Origin: Roseibium album
Lineage (GTDB): Bacteria > Pseudomonadota > Alphaproteobacteria > Rhizobiales > Stappiaceae
Reading direction: 5' to 3'
Length of the DNA stretch: 64,000 nucleotides
Assembly (NCBI RefSeq): GCF_001404515.1
Contig: NZ_CXWE01000001.1
Location: 310,001-374,000 of the forward strand
Shown here: piece by piece, positions 17,065 to 26,230 of the stretch
How the letters are laid out: every line of letters begins with the position of its first letter
Position numbering within the stretch: the stretch's first letter is position 1
Program-made: the position numbers and the translations under genes
Notes under the pieces: model-generated
Databases searched by the model: none
What the model was told of the DNA's origin: nothing
Seen by the model: the letters and a program-made list of their open reading frames with translations, nothing else

Positions 17065-18234
17065 GTGTCCGCAGAAGAATTCTACCGTGAACTGCCGAGT
17101 TTCTCCGATTTCAGCAGCGTTGCGAAGCTGGAGAACTATCGTCCGGTTCCCAACGATTGGTATGTTCTGGCCGCGGATATTGTCCGCTCGGGCGATGCGG
17201 TCGCGCAGGGACGTTACAAGGACGTCAACATGACTGGCGCGGCAGTCATTGCTGCTGTGCTGAACAACGTCGGTCGTGACAGGGTTCCGTTCGTGTTCGG
17301 TGGTGACGGCGCCATGATGTTGATCCCCGCCGCGGATCTGGAAAAAGGCAAGGAAGCCCTGGCTGGTGTAGTTGATCTGGCCAGCCATGTCATGGAACTC
17401 GAGTTGCGCGCCGCCGCGATCCCAGTTGCTGTCATCCGAGCTCGCGGTGGTGACATCAAGTTGCGCAAATATCTCCTGAGCCCGGGAAATCACCTGGCAA
17501 TGATCGTTGGAGACGGTCTTGATATTGCCGACAGGATCTTGAAGGACCCGGAAGCTGTCCACCCCTATGCGATAACCTCCGACAATGCGGATCTGCCACC
17601 CCTGGAAGGACTCTCCTGCCGTTGGGAACCACTGCCTGCGCAAAACGGGCATATTGTCTCCCTCATTCTGAAGCCCGCAGGGCGCAGGTCCCTGACGGAG
17701 TTGATGGACAGGATTGCCGAGGAGCTTGGCTTCAATCCGCTTGTCGACGACAATCGAACCAGGCTGGCCGAAAAACCGCGTTTGAAATTTCGTTTCCCAC
17801 CAAAAGGCCTTGGTCTGGAAGTGAACCTCGCATCTGCCGGAAAACATGCCCGTGGCTGGGCCAAAGGCCTGTTTGAGTGCGTGTTCTTCGTTTGGGGATA
17901 TGCGACCGGTTTTCGTGTCGGTCCCTTTGACCCGAAAAAATATTTTCGCGAACTGGGCCTCAACACCGATCATCGGAAGGTTGGAGACAGCTTGCAGCTT
18001 GTGCTGGATCTTACCCCGCAGCAACTTGAAGCTCTTGAGACGTGCCTGGCGTCAACCTACGATGAAGGCGAGGTCATTTTTGGAATGCACGTGTCGGGCG
18101 AAGCGCTTATGACCTGTTTTGTCCAGGATATCGGCAACAGTCAGCACATTCACTTTGTTGACGGTTCAAACGGCGGTCTGTCCATGGCGGCTGCCGAATT
18201 CAAGCAGCGTCAGGCCATATTGAAAACCGCCTGA
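17065..18234 (+). CDS. DUF3095 protein, nucleotide-cyclase-like
   Basis: 389 residues starting at a GTG with GAGGGGGGTGTT ahead. I recognise the DUF3095 family by the N-terminal FYRELPSFSDFSSVA and VPNDWYVLAADIVRSG, and by VFGGDGAMMLIP (about 90-101). The latter resembles the metal-binding GDG region of class III nucleotide cyclases. The C-terminal part holds FVWGYATGFRVGPFDPKKYF and FVDGSNGGLSMAAAEFK. A cyclase-related fold is a family-level idea; activity is unproven. It is convergent with a c-di-GMP-type protein gene. Confidence 0.8.
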   Translation: MSAEEFYRELPSFSDFSSVAKLENYRPVPNDWYVLAADIVRSGDAVAQGRYKDVNMTGAAVIAAVLNNVGRDRVPFVFGGDGAMMLIPAADLEKGKEALAGVVDLASHVMELELRAAAIPVAVIRARGGDIKLRKYLLSPGNHLAMIVGDGLDIADRILKDPEAVHPYAITSDNADLPPLEGLSCRWEPLPAQNGHIVSLILKPAGRRSLTELMDRIAEELGFNPLVDDNRTRLAEKPRLKFRFPPKGLGLEVNLASAGKHARGWAKGLFECVFFVWGYATGFRVGPFDPKKYFRELGLNTDHRKVGDSLQLVLDLTPQQLEALETCLASTYDEGEVIFGMHVSGEALMTCFVQDIGNSQHIHFVDGSNGGLSMAAAEFKQRQAILKTA

Positions 18235-18263
18235 ACGGGGCCGCGCTTCGGGACAATGCCGGC

Positions 18264-20531
18264 TCAGGCGATTGCGGACTTCCGATCAGCGTTTGTGGTT
18301 GGGCGCGCACCAAAGTTCTGTCTGAGGATTATCGTGCTTAGATCGACTTCCGGCACTGCCTTGGAGATCAGAAATCCCTGTATGACGTCACAGCCATTCT
18401 GTCTGAGCCAGTCACGCTCACCTGTCGTTTCGACACCTTCGGCAAGGACGTCGATATCAAGGCTTTTGGCGAGGTTGATCAGGGCACTGGTGAATTTCTG
18501 CAGGTCAGGCTTCATATCCACGCCGGACACGAAGCTCCGGTCGATCTTGACCCTGTCGATCTTCAGATCCCGCAGGCTGGAGATACTCGAATGACCTGTC
18601 CCGAAGTCGTCGAGTTCAACAAAAAAACCGAGCTCGGAAAGATGGGCGATGTTCTCCTTGATCGGCGCGGCCGTATCCTCGTCGATCATGACCGCTTCCA
18701 GAATTTCAAGACTGATGAGTGAAGGAGAAAGGCCCGCGTCCTTGACCTGGCAGTGAAGGGCGTCGACGGCCCTTGCACTGCTGAGCAAGTCAGCCGACAC
18801 GTTCAGACCGAAATGGATCGTTCGGCGTGTCCGGCCGGCAAGCTCCGCCGCGAGGTCGATGGTTTTCCGGCGTACAATGTCTTCAATCCGGTCCATGTAT
18901 CCAGCTTCCTCGGCCGCCGGCAGGAAGTAGCCCGGAAAGCGGATCTGCCCGTAATCCAGCCAGCGAACGAGTGCTTCAGCACCGACAACCTCGCCGGTCA
19001 CTATATCTATTTGCGGCTGGAACCACGGCAGGATGTCATCGTTGTTCAGAGCTTTGTGGAGCCGCTTGGCAATCTCCCCATTCTCCTCGAACACTGTACG
19101 CATTTCGGATGTGAACAGGGCGCATTTACATGGCGCTTTCTGCTTCGCCGACCGCAGGGCCAATTCCGCATCGACAAGAATTTGATCGGTGACCGGATCG
19201 CCGAATTTGTTGATCAGCAACCCGGCATTGGACTCAAGCACTATTTTCTGATCATCAACGATACGTTCTTTGCCGAGTTCCCGAATGATCCTGGCGGGTA
19301 GTTTCTCAAATTCCGGTGCGTCGGACACATTGGGGCGCAGCAGCATGAATTCCGTTCCACCGGTCCTGCACAGAATGTCCTGTGCTTCGGCGAACTGGAC
19401 CAGTTGCTCAGCGGTATCTCTTAAAATGGTGTCTCCTGCCTGGTCGCCGTAAAGATCGTTGATTTTCTTGAAGTGACGAAGGTCGAAGATGATCAGCCCG
19501 GTACTGTTTTCCACCGCACAGGGAGGCAGTGCCCGGATCGACCTGAGGAGCGCCCGGCGGTTCGGCAATCCGGTCAACGGGTCATGAAAACCCAGGTTTT
19601 CAAATTCCTGCTGGGTCCGGTCGGCAAGTGCTCTGCTGAGTGCGACAGCTATGGCGAAGGCTGCCACGATGACGAGGCCGCCGACGAGCCCGGCAAGTGC
19701 AACGGCAAACAAAGTCTCGGCCCGTTGCTGCTGCAGATCCTCATGAAGGTAGTCGACGGTTTCCTGCCACAGCGCGAAAATGGTGCGCACGAAATCAGGT
19801 TGGACGGAATTCAGTTGTTCATTGGTGATGTCCGCACCGCTGTTTCCCTTGATTGTCGAAGACAGCAATTTCGAACCGGCAGACTGGTAGGCGAGATTGG
19901 CACTGCGATAGGCGGCCGCCTTGTCCCTGAGCACATCTGCTCTCGGTCCTTCCAGGCCCTGAAAATATTCCCTGGTCGCCCGGGAGGCTCCGTCCGCCGC
20001 GACCTTGAATTGCCCTCCCTGGACGGGAACGAGCATCTTGTCCCAGGTGTTGATGGCCGCCTTTCCGGATAGCATCTCGCCGTTTTTCACCATGACGGAC
20101 GTTTCGATGACGACCGTCATCAATGTGTCGTTGATCAAATGCGGAAGCTTGGAGGTTTCGTAGGACGATGAGGCGCTGAGCTTTGCGAGTTGTGAAATCT
20201 TTGCCGTCAGCAACCTGGCTTTGCGTAGCGCATCGGGAACATTTGGCTCTTGAAGAAAATCATCAAGTTCGGTGGCGAGTTCGTCTGTGGTCTGTGACGT
20301 GTCGAAATCGACAAGGCGTCGGCGGAGCATTTCAGTTGGCTGGCTGATCTGCCCTGTGAGGGCCTTTTCCTGCATCAGCGGGCCCAGCGACTGAACCAGG
20401 TTGAGCCCGGCAAGGCTACGGTCGATCGAGCTGACATTCTCGAACTTGTTGTGAAACCAGAGCGAGGCAAAGAGCAGGCAAGGTGCCAGCAAGAAGACGA
20501 TAAGACCTGTCAGCCAACCTCTGATATGCAC
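18264..20531 (-). CDS. Membrane c-di-GMP phosphodiesterase with degenerate GGDEF domain
   Basis: 755 residues. TM1 is at ~7-27, an extracytoplasmic sensor region at 28-270, TM2 at ~274-299, a GGDEF domain at ~308-470 and an EAL domain at ~485-735. The GGDEF signature reads GGTEF (391-395), so cyclase activity is probably lost. The EAL domain keeps E519AL, N577, E609, D641-D642, K662 and E698 (AEGVET), so it should hydrolyse c-di-GMP. The sensed signal is unknown. It is convergent with the DUF3095 gene, 29 bp apart. Confidence 0.92.
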   Translation of the reverse strand: MHIRGWLTGLIVFLLAPCLLFASLWFHNKFENVSSIDRSLAGLNLVQSLGPLMQEKALTGQISQPTEMLRRRLVDFDTSQTTDELATELDDFLQEPNVPDALRKARLLTAKISQLAKLSASSSYETSKLPHLINDTLMTVVIETSVMVKNGEMLSGKAAINTWDKMLVPVQGGQFKVAADGASRATREYFQGLEGPRADVLRDKAAAYRSANLAYQSAGSKLLSSTIKGNSGADITNEQLNSVQPDFVRTIFALWQETVDYLHEDLQQQRAETLFAVALAGLVGGLVIVAAFAIAVALSRALADRTQQEFENLGFHDPLTGLPNRRALLRSIRALPPCAVENSTGLIIFDLRHFKKINDLYGDQAGDTILRDTAEQLVQFAEAQDILCRTGGTEFMLLRPNVSDAPEFEKLPARIIRELGKERIVDDQKIVLESNAGLLINKFGDPVTDQILVDAELALRSAKQKAPCKCALFTSEMRTVFEENGEIAKRLHKALNNDDILPWFQPQIDIVTGEVVGAEALVRWLDYGQIRFPGYFLPAAEEAGYMDRIEDIVRRKTIDLAAELAGRTRRTIHFGLNVSADLLSSARAVDALHCQVKDAGLSPSLISLEILEAVMIDEDTAAPIKENIAHLSELGFFVELDDFGTGHSSISSLRDLKIDRVKIDRSFVSGVDMKPDLQKFTSALINLAKSLDIDVLAEGVETTGERDWLRQNGCDVIQGFLISKAVPEVDLSTIILRQNFGARPTTNADRKSAIA

Positions 20532-20859
20532 AACTGTGCCCCACGTTAAGATGCCCGAGGTTTAGTCTGATATCCGACGTGCCTTAAGGATTGGCAAATA
20601 CAGAGCCAGTTTTACAGGATGTTTTGAACTGTTGAGTGAGTTTAAGAATTAGCGTCGAAAGTCACAAACAAGTGAAAGTATAAGAGGCCGTATTTTCATC
20701 GAATATTAGTTTTTGAGGGTTGCGGATTATTGAGTGTCCGAGAAGCCGTGGAAACGGATTTGGCAAGGACAGTGGAAATGAACCGGGGCTTGAGCTTCCC
20801 GGCAGTTTGGCTTATCGCTCGGCATCTGACGTCTTTCCTGCTGGAAATTGGAAATCTTC
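20532..20859. other. Intergenic region before aroC
   Basis: 328 bp between the divergent EAL-protein gene and aroC. It is AT-rich toward the EAL side and should hold both promoters. I see no gene, RNA or strong hairpin in it; short open frames here lack ribosome-binding sites and family signals. Confidence 0.5.
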
Positions 20860-21945
20860 ATGTCGCACAACAGTTTTGGTCACTTGTTTCGTGTCACAAC
20901 GTGGGGGGAAAGCCACGGCCCGGCCATCGGCTGCGTGATCGACGGCTGCCCGCCGCTTGTCCCGCTGACGGAGGGTGACATCCAGGGCTACATGGAATTG
21001 CGCAAGCCCGGCCAGTCTCGCTTCACGACACAGCGGCGTGAGGCAGATGAGGTGAAGATCCTGTCCGGCGTTATGGTCGATGACGACGAGGTTCAGAAAA
21101 CCACCGGTACACCAATCTCCCTGATGGTTGAAAATACGGATCAGAGGTCGAAGGACTACTCGCAGATCAAGGATCGGTTCCGGCCCGGGCATGCGGATTT
21201 CACATATGATGCCAAGTACGGTATTCGCGACTATCGCGGCGGTGGCCGTTCGTCCGCCCGGGAAACCGCTATGCGGGTCGCAGCCGGAGCTGTTGCCAGA
21301 AAGGTTCTTCAGGGCGTTACAATTCGTGGTGCTCTGGTCCAGGTGGGAGAGCACAAGATCGACCGGGAAAACTGGGACTGGTCGGAAATCGGCAACAATC
21401 CGTTCTTTTCACCGGACCCTCAGGCTGCCGGGCTCTGGGCAGATTATCTTGATGGTGTCAGAAAGGCCGGGTCATCCGTCGGCGCAGTCATAGAGGTCGT
21501 TGCCGAAGGTATCCCGGCGGGTTGGGGAGCGCCGATCTATGGCAAGCTGGATACCGACCTGGCCGCGGCGATGATGTCGATCAATGCGGTCAAGGGTGTA
21601 GAGGTCGGCAATGGTTTTGAAGCTGCCAGCCTGACCGGAGAAGAAAATGCCGACGAGATCCGCGTGGATGATGTCGGCAGACCGGTCTTCCTGACGAACA
21701 ATTCCGGTGGCGTTCTTGGAGGTATCTCCAATGGAGACCCGTTGGTCGTGCGCTTTGCCGTCAAGCCGACGTCGTCAATCCTGACCGAGCGCAAGTCGAT
21801 AACCCGGCAGGGCGAAGAAGTGGATGTGATGACGAAGGGACGGCACGATCCTTGTGTCGGTATCAGGGCGGTTCCAGTGGGCGAAGCCATGATGGCGTGC
21901 GTACTTGCCGACCACTATCTGAGGCACCGCGGCCAGATTGGGTAG
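20860..21945 (+). CDS. aroC: Chorismate synthase
   Basis: 361 residues, the normal length. It converts 5-enolpyruvylshikimate-3-phosphate to chorismate using reduced FMN, the last common step of aromatic amino-acid synthesis. Signatures are [18 protein letters not shown] (about 6-23), [34 protein letters not shown] and [18 protein letters not shown]. The ATG at 20860 is used; a TTG twelve bases upstream adds nothing conserved. It has weak Shine-Dalgarno support. Confidence 0.96.
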   Translation: MSHNSFGHLFRVTTWGESHGPAIGCVIDGCPPLVPLTEGDIQGYMELRKPGQSRFTTQRREADEVKILSGVMVDDDEVQKTTGTPISLMVENTDQRSKDYSQIKDRFRPGHADFTYDAKYGIRDYRGGGRSSARETAMRVAAGAVARKVLQGVTIRGALVQVGEHKIDRENWDWSEIGNNPFFSPDPQAAGLWADYLDGVRKAGSSVGAVIEVVAEGIPAGWGAPIYGKLDTDLAAAMMSINAVKGVEVGNGFEAASLTGEENADEIRVDDVGRPVFLTNNSGGVLGGISNGDPLVVRFAVKPTSSILTERKSITRQGEEVDVMTKGRHDPCVGIRAVPVGEAMMACVLADHYLRHRGQIG

Positions 21946-22001
21946 ATTGCTCCGACAATCCTCTGAAATTTCCGTACCTCGGTATGAACGTATTTTTTGA
22001 C

Positions 22002-22766
22002 CTAGAATATGACGGTTCTGATGAGGCCTGCGCCGGCGAACAGCATCAGAAGATAGAGGCACCCCCGGCGGTAGGTCTGGTCAAGGCTGCGACTGAACAG
22101 TTTGCTGCCGACAAAGACACCCGCCAGAACAAGCGGCGAAAAGATTGCGCCGCGAACAACTGCCTTTTCATCCAGTACGCCGAACAGGAATAGCGTTACC
22201 GATGAAGTCAGCATTCCAAAGAACAGGTAGAGGACAAGGGCGCCTCGCATTTCCCGCGCTTTTTTCGGTGAAGCGAGAATGTAAAGGGCAATCACCATTC
22301 CCCCGATGGATGCCAGCCCGCTGACGACACCTGCAGCGAACCCGGTGACCGGGATGGCAACACGCTGTGAGGTGACGGCCATTTTGACCTTCAGAAGCTG
22401 CAGGATCGTAAGGGTGAGCACCAGCACCAGGGCAAACAGCTTGGAAAGGTCGGCATCTATGCTGGTTGTCAGGGCGAGGCCGAGGGGAACACCGATCGCG
22501 CTGAAAAGTGCAAGTGTCACGGCAGTTCCCAGGTCGGCTTCCCTCAGGCCTCCGCGAAACATGGCCAGGCTGGCTGCTGCTTCCAGAATAAAGCAGACGG
22601 GGATCAGTTCCACAGGGGGGACAAAAACGACAATGCTGGCCATGAGAACCGCAGACAGGCCGAACCCGGCAAAGCCGCGAACCGCGCCTGCAACGAACAC
22701 CATGGTGGCGCTGATCACCAGATAACTCGGAGGCAGTCCTGTCCAGCTTGTCAGATCCTGAAGCAT
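22002..22766 (-). CDS. TauE/SafE-family membrane transporter
   Basis: 254 residues with seven to eight hydrophobic segments and the family motif FVAGAVRGFAGFGLSAVLMA near residue 25. Family members export sulfite or sulfonates, or take up small organosulfur compounds or anions. The start is the ATG at 22766 rather than the TTG at 22784. It is divergent from the LysR gene at 22862 with a dyad operator between, so LysR control is likely. Convergent with aroC. Confidence 0.87.
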   Translation of the reverse strand: MLQDLTSWTGLPPSYLVISATMVFVAGAVRGFAGFGLSAVLMASIVVFVPPVELIPVCFILEAAASLAMFRGGLREADLGTAVTLALFSAIGVPLGLALTTSIDADLSKLFALVLVLTLTILQLLKVKMAVTSQRVAIPVTGFAAGVVSGLASIGGMVIALYILASPKKAREMRGALVLYLFFGMLTSSVTLFLFGVLDEKAVVRGAIFSPLVLAGVFVGSKLFSRSLDQTYRRGCLYLLMLFAGAGLIRTVIF

Positions 22767-22831
22767 TATCACTCTTTCGTTCAAACCGGCCGTTTTCTAA
22801 CAGGCTGCGATAACGCAAGTAAATTCTCGAA

Positions 22832-22852
22832 ATTGCAGGCATCAGCTGCAAT
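22832..22852. promoter_or_regulatory. Perfect 7-7-7 dyad in the TauE/LysR divergent promoter
   Basis: ATTGCAG-GCATCAG-CTGCAAT is a perfect inverted repeat ending 10 bp before the LysR ATG and 65 bp before the TauE ATG. Size and position fit a LysR recognition site that also autoregulates. A further TGCA element (AATGCAG) abuts the start codon. Confidence 0.55.
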
Positions 22853-22861
22853 AATGCAGAA

Positions 22862-23722
22862 ATGAACTGGGAAAGCCTCAAATATCTGCTGGCATTCTAT
22901 CGCGCCGGCTCTCTTTCCGGTGCGGCCGACCGCCTGAAGGTCGATGCAACGACCGTGTCACGACGGCTTGCAGCTCTGCAACAGGAGATCGGGACGCAGT
23001 TGATCGAAAAGTCCGCGAGCGGCTCACTCGAACTGACGGCAGCCGGCCTCCGGACGATATCGCATACCGAATCTGTCGAAACCACACTTGACCGCTTGAG
23101 CACGGAATTGACCGGAGCGCGTCTTGCTGAAGAGGGAATGGTCCGGATCTCGTCCGTTCCCGTAGTGAACAGCAAAATTCTGATGCCTGAATTGAAGCGG
23201 TTTTCCGAACGCCATCCTGGAATCGAGATGCACCTGGCGTCAGAAGTGCGAAATGTCAGCCTGACCAGGCGCGAGACAGACATGGCTATCCGGCTGGGCC
23301 GGCCGCAGGATGGTGGCTACAACGTGACAGCAAGACGAATTGCCGCTCTAACGCACGCGGTCTATGGGCCGGCAGGAGGTGCACGGGACGATCTGCCCTG
23401 GATCATGTATCACGAAAACATGAGTTTCCTTCCTCAGGCCAGGTGGATGAGCGAGCATTTGAAATCCGGTAACGATAGAACTTCGAACATTCGTCCGAGT
23501 GACCTGGAAGGTGTGATCGAAGCAATCGCTGCCGGCCTGGGACGTTCCGTCATTCCACAGGTGATCGCTGAGACGGACCATCGGTTGCAGAAACTGGAAG
23601 AGCCGAAACCGGACCTGTTGCGGGAGGTGTGGCTCATGCAGCATAGCGATCAGAGCGGTCTCGCACGCATGGTTGCCGTTAGTCGTTGGATCGAACAGAT
23701 CTTCTCTCAAAGGCAAGGCTGA
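22862..23722 (+). CDS. LysR-family transcriptional regulator
   Basis: 286 residues. The N-terminal winged HTH (about 3-60; SLSGAADRLKVDATTVSRRL) is of the TfoX-less LysR type in which VDATTVSRRLAALQ replaces the usual SQPAVS. The effector domain starts near residue 90. It begins MNWESLKYLLAFYRAGSLSG. It is divergent from the TauE/SafE gene across a dyad operator, and 145 bp upstream of the dienelactone hydrolase gene. Its likely target is the transporter. Confidence 0.9.
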   Translation: MNWESLKYLLAFYRAGSLSGAADRLKVDATTVSRRLAALQQEIGTQLIEKSASGSLELTAAGLRTISHTESVETTLDRLSTELTGARLAEEGMVRISSVPVVNSKILMPELKRFSERHPGIEMHLASEVRNVSLTRRETDMAIRLGRPQDGGYNVTARRIAALTHAVYGPAGGARDDLPWIMYHENMSFLPQARWMSEHLKSGNDRTSNIRPSDLEGVIEAIAAGLGRSVIPQVIAETDHRLQKLEEPKPDLLREVWLMQHSDQSGLARMVAVSRWIEQIFSQRQG

Positions 23723-23867
23723 CAGGTTTGCAACGGCTCAACACAGATTTGCAGGGCTGTCTGTTACAATCGGTTACAACATAATCGTCGTTTAACGGTG
23801 GACCTTGCGCGTGGTTCTTCTAGTTTCAGAACTGCATTCAGCCTCGTCTGGTTCAAGGAGCAATGTG

Positions 23868-24773
23868 ATGAATGATATGACACCGGTACGCCGCATGACG
23901 GCAAAGGATTTTCCGCAGGAACTTCTCGATCTCTACGACTTTTACGCGCATGGCAAGATCACGAAGCGGGAGTTTTTGAACGGCGCAGCGAAATTCACCG
24001 TTGCCGGTGTGACCGCTGCAATGCTCCTCGACCAACTGGCGCCGGACTATGCGCTCGCGCAGCAGGTGGATCCGGAAGACGCCTCCATCGAGACCCAACG
24101 GATTACATATCCTTCCCCGAACGGTCACGGAGAGGTCAACGCCTACCTGGTCAAACCGGCCGGTAGCACCGGCAAGCTTGCTGCAGTGCTGGTCATCCAT
24201 GAAAACCGTGGCCTGAACCCTTACATTGAAGATGTCGCACGCCGCCTGGGCAAGGCCGGTTTCATGGCAATGGCGCCGGACGGCCTGACATCTGTCGGAG
24301 GCTATCCCGGCACCGACGACAAGGGGCGCGAATTACAGCGCACGGTCGACCGGGAAAAGCTGTTGAACGACTTTTTTGCCGGTTTTGAGTACTTGCTCAA
24401 AAGCGACGACAGCACGGGCAAGGTCGGCGCGGTCGGTTTTTGCTATGGCGGTGGCGTTGTCAATGCGATTGCCGTGGCATATCCCGAACTGGCCGCCGGT
24501 GTGCCGTTTTACGGACGCCAGGCAGATGCTGCGGATGTGCCGAAAATTCAGGCGCCGCTCATGCTGCAATTCGCCGAACTGGACGAACGTATCAATGCCG
24601 GCTGGCCTGCCTATGAGGAGGCGCTCAAGGCCAACGGAAAGAACTACGTGGCACACATGTATCCAGGTGTGAACCACGGCTTCCACAACGATACGACACC
24701 TCGTTTCGATGAGAATGCTGCCAAGCTTGCCGAAGATCGCACAATCGCGTTTTTCAAGGAAAACCTGATGTGA
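23868..24773 (+). CDS. Dienelactone hydrolase family protein (secreted-type, YghX-like)
   Basis: 301 residues. The N-terminal segment ([20 protein letters not shown], then [16 protein letters not shown] and a hydrophobic stretch ending YALAQQ at about residue 62) is typical of the exported YghX-like branch. The alpha/beta-hydrolase domain follows. The catalytic residues are the nucleophile Cys in [10 protein letters not shown] (about 187-196), an Asp after it, and His in [16 protein letters not shown] is seven bases ahead of the ATG at 23868. The substrate is unknown. Confidence 0.88.
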   Translation: MNDMTPVRRMTAKDFPQELLDLYDFYAHGKITKREFLNGAAKFTVAGVTAAMLLDQLAPDYALAQQVDPEDASIETQRITYPSPNGHGEVNAYLVKPAGSTGKLAAVLVIHENRGLNPYIEDVARRLGKAGFMAMAPDGLTSVGGYPGTDDKGRELQRTVDREKLLNDFFAGFEYLLKSDDSTGKVGAVGFCYGGGVVNAIAVAYPELAAGVPFYGRQADAADVPKIQAPLMLQFAELDERINAGWPAYEEALKANGKNYVAHMYPGVNHGFHNDTTPRFDENAAKLAEDRTIAFFKENLM

Positions 24774-24783
24774 AGAAAGAATT

Positions 24784-24820
24784 CGGGTGCGCACGCTGGG
24801 TCGTCCGCACCCGTTTCGTT
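24784..24820 (+). terminator. Terminator after the dienelactone hydrolase gene
   Basis: CGGGTGCG / CGCACCCG (8 bp, 14-nt loop) followed by TTTCGTTTC. It sits between two convergent genes. Confidence 0.65.
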
Positions 24821-24826
24821 TCTGGA

Positions 24827-26146
24827 TCAGGTGTCGAGAATCTCCGTATCATCGATCTTGATATCGAAGCCTTCCAGACCGACATAGTGGCGCTCGCGCG
24901 AAGCCAGAAGCCGGATTGAACTGACACCGAGATCCTTGAGGATCTGGGCGCCGAGGCCGACTTCGCGCCATTGCTCCTGGCGCGCTTGTGCAGAACTGTG
25001 TTCTTCGCTGTCCGCGGCCTCGAAATCGGAGCGGGTGCGCCGGGACTGGCGCGTTACACCAACGGATCCTTCCCTCAGGAAGACAATGACACCCCGTCCG
25101 CGATCGGCGAAGTGTTTCATGATGGGATCGAGCGGTCTCGTCTCTCCGAAGACGTCGTCCAGAACCGATTCCAGCTGCAGACGAACGGGGACACTTCGGC
25201 CGTCGAGGATGTCGCCGTACACGATTGCAAGATGGTGCATGGGGTCATAGGGCGTCGAATATGTCATGGCATAGGCGGGACCCGCTATGGTTTCGACGGG
25301 CTGCTCATTGACCCTTTCGACCATCCGTTCCGTGCGCTGGCGCCATGCTATCAGATCGGAGACGGAGACCATTTTCAGATCGAATTCGGCGGCAAATTCG
25401 GCAACCTGCGGTCCGCGTTTGACTGTGCCGTCATCATTGACCAGTTCGCTGAGCACACCGACTTCCTCAAGGCCGGAAAGGCGGCAAAGGTCTACCGCAG
25501 CTTCCGTGTGTCCTGAACGCATCATTACGCCGCCTTCCTTCGCTACGAGCGGGAAGATGTGACCCGGGCGGACGAAGTCGTCGGCTGCGACATTCGGATT
25601 GGCAAGCGCATGCACGGTCGCGCCGCGTTCTTCCGCCGAAATACCCGTTGTCAGGCCCTGGCGATAGTCAACGGAGATAGTGAAGGCGGTTGCGAGCGGG
25701 GCATCGTTTTCCGCGACCATCGGATCCAGTCTCAGGCGGCGCGCATTGGCCGGTGTCATCGGGGCGCAGATGATGCCGGATGTGTGGCGGACCATGAAAG
25801 CCATTTGCTCCGAGGTGATCTTCGACGCGGCAACGATCAGATCACCTTCGTTTTCGCGGTCGTCATCGTCGGTCACGACGATCATTTCACCGCGTTCGAA
25901 CGCGCGGATGGCTTCTGCGACACGGGCCTGGGACACGGGATGCTCCTTGGTTGTGGACAGTCCGAGAAAATCATTGGGTGTGACGGCGCCTTCGGTCGCG
26001 ATGGCGATCTTGCGGGCCATGTCCCGCGACACCCAGACATTCGGATCGTTGCATAGGGCTGTTACGGAGGCAGGAGACAGGTTTGCGCGGCGCGCGAATG
26101 CGCTCCGGTTTTCTCCGGTCTGCGAGAGCCATTGATCGAGTCTCAT
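24827..26146 (-). CDS. ribB: RibBX-type 3,4-dihydroxy-2-butanone-4-phosphate synthase with N-terminal HTH
   Basis: 439 residues in three parts. Residues 1-62 look like a Cro/XRE-type HTH (NRSAFARRANLSPASVTALC). Residues ~72-275 are the DHBP synthase domain, with TDDDDRENEGD (92-102), RPGHIFPL (193-200) and SGHTEAAVDL (211-220), all active-site motifs intact. Residues ~295-439 resemble GTP cyclohydrolase II but lack all three zinc Cys: the usual SLRCDCG site reads ETRPLDP. It therefore makes the riboflavin precursor but cannot be a normal RibA. No FMN riboswitch is visible in the 200 bp upstream. Confidence 0.9.
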   Translation of the reverse strand: MRLDQWLSQTGENRSAFARRANLSPASVTALCNDPNVWVSRDMARKIAIATEGAVTPNDFLGLSTTKEHPVSQARVAEAIRAFERGEMIVVTDDDDRENEGDLIVAASKITSEQMAFMVRHTSGIICAPMTPANARRLRLDPMVAENDAPLATAFTISVDYRQGLTTGISAEERGATVHALANPNVAADDFVRPGHIFPLVAKEGGVMMRSGHTEAAVDLCRLSGLEEVGVLSELVNDDGTVKRGPQVAEFAAEFDLKMVSVSDLIAWRQRTERMVERVNEQPVETIAGPAYAMTYSTPYDPMHHLAIVYGDILDGRSVPVRLQLESVLDDVFGETRPLDPIMKHFADRGRGVIVFLREGSVGVTRQSRRTRSDFEAADSEEHSSAQARQEQWREVGLGAQILKDLGVSSIRLLASRERHYVGLEGFDIKIDDTEILDT

Positions 26147-26230
26147 GCAAACGCATATACGCGCGTTCGCTTTCAGTCACAAGAGATGTCTTGAAGAAAT
26201 TTCAGTGACACTGAAAGGTCGGCGTTACTT

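Noticed and set aside
16324..18024. 566-codon frame antisense to the histidine phosphatase and DUF3095 genes
   Set aside because: Composition is that of an antisense shadow; both genes on the other strand have clear family motifs.
20720..20978. Short plus-strand frames overlapping the start of aroC
   Set aside because: They overlap the conserved aroC N-terminus in other frames and have no start signals.
26147..26230. FMN riboswitch ahead of ribBX
   Set aside because: Only 84 bp of gap exist and the conserved RFN core is not visible.
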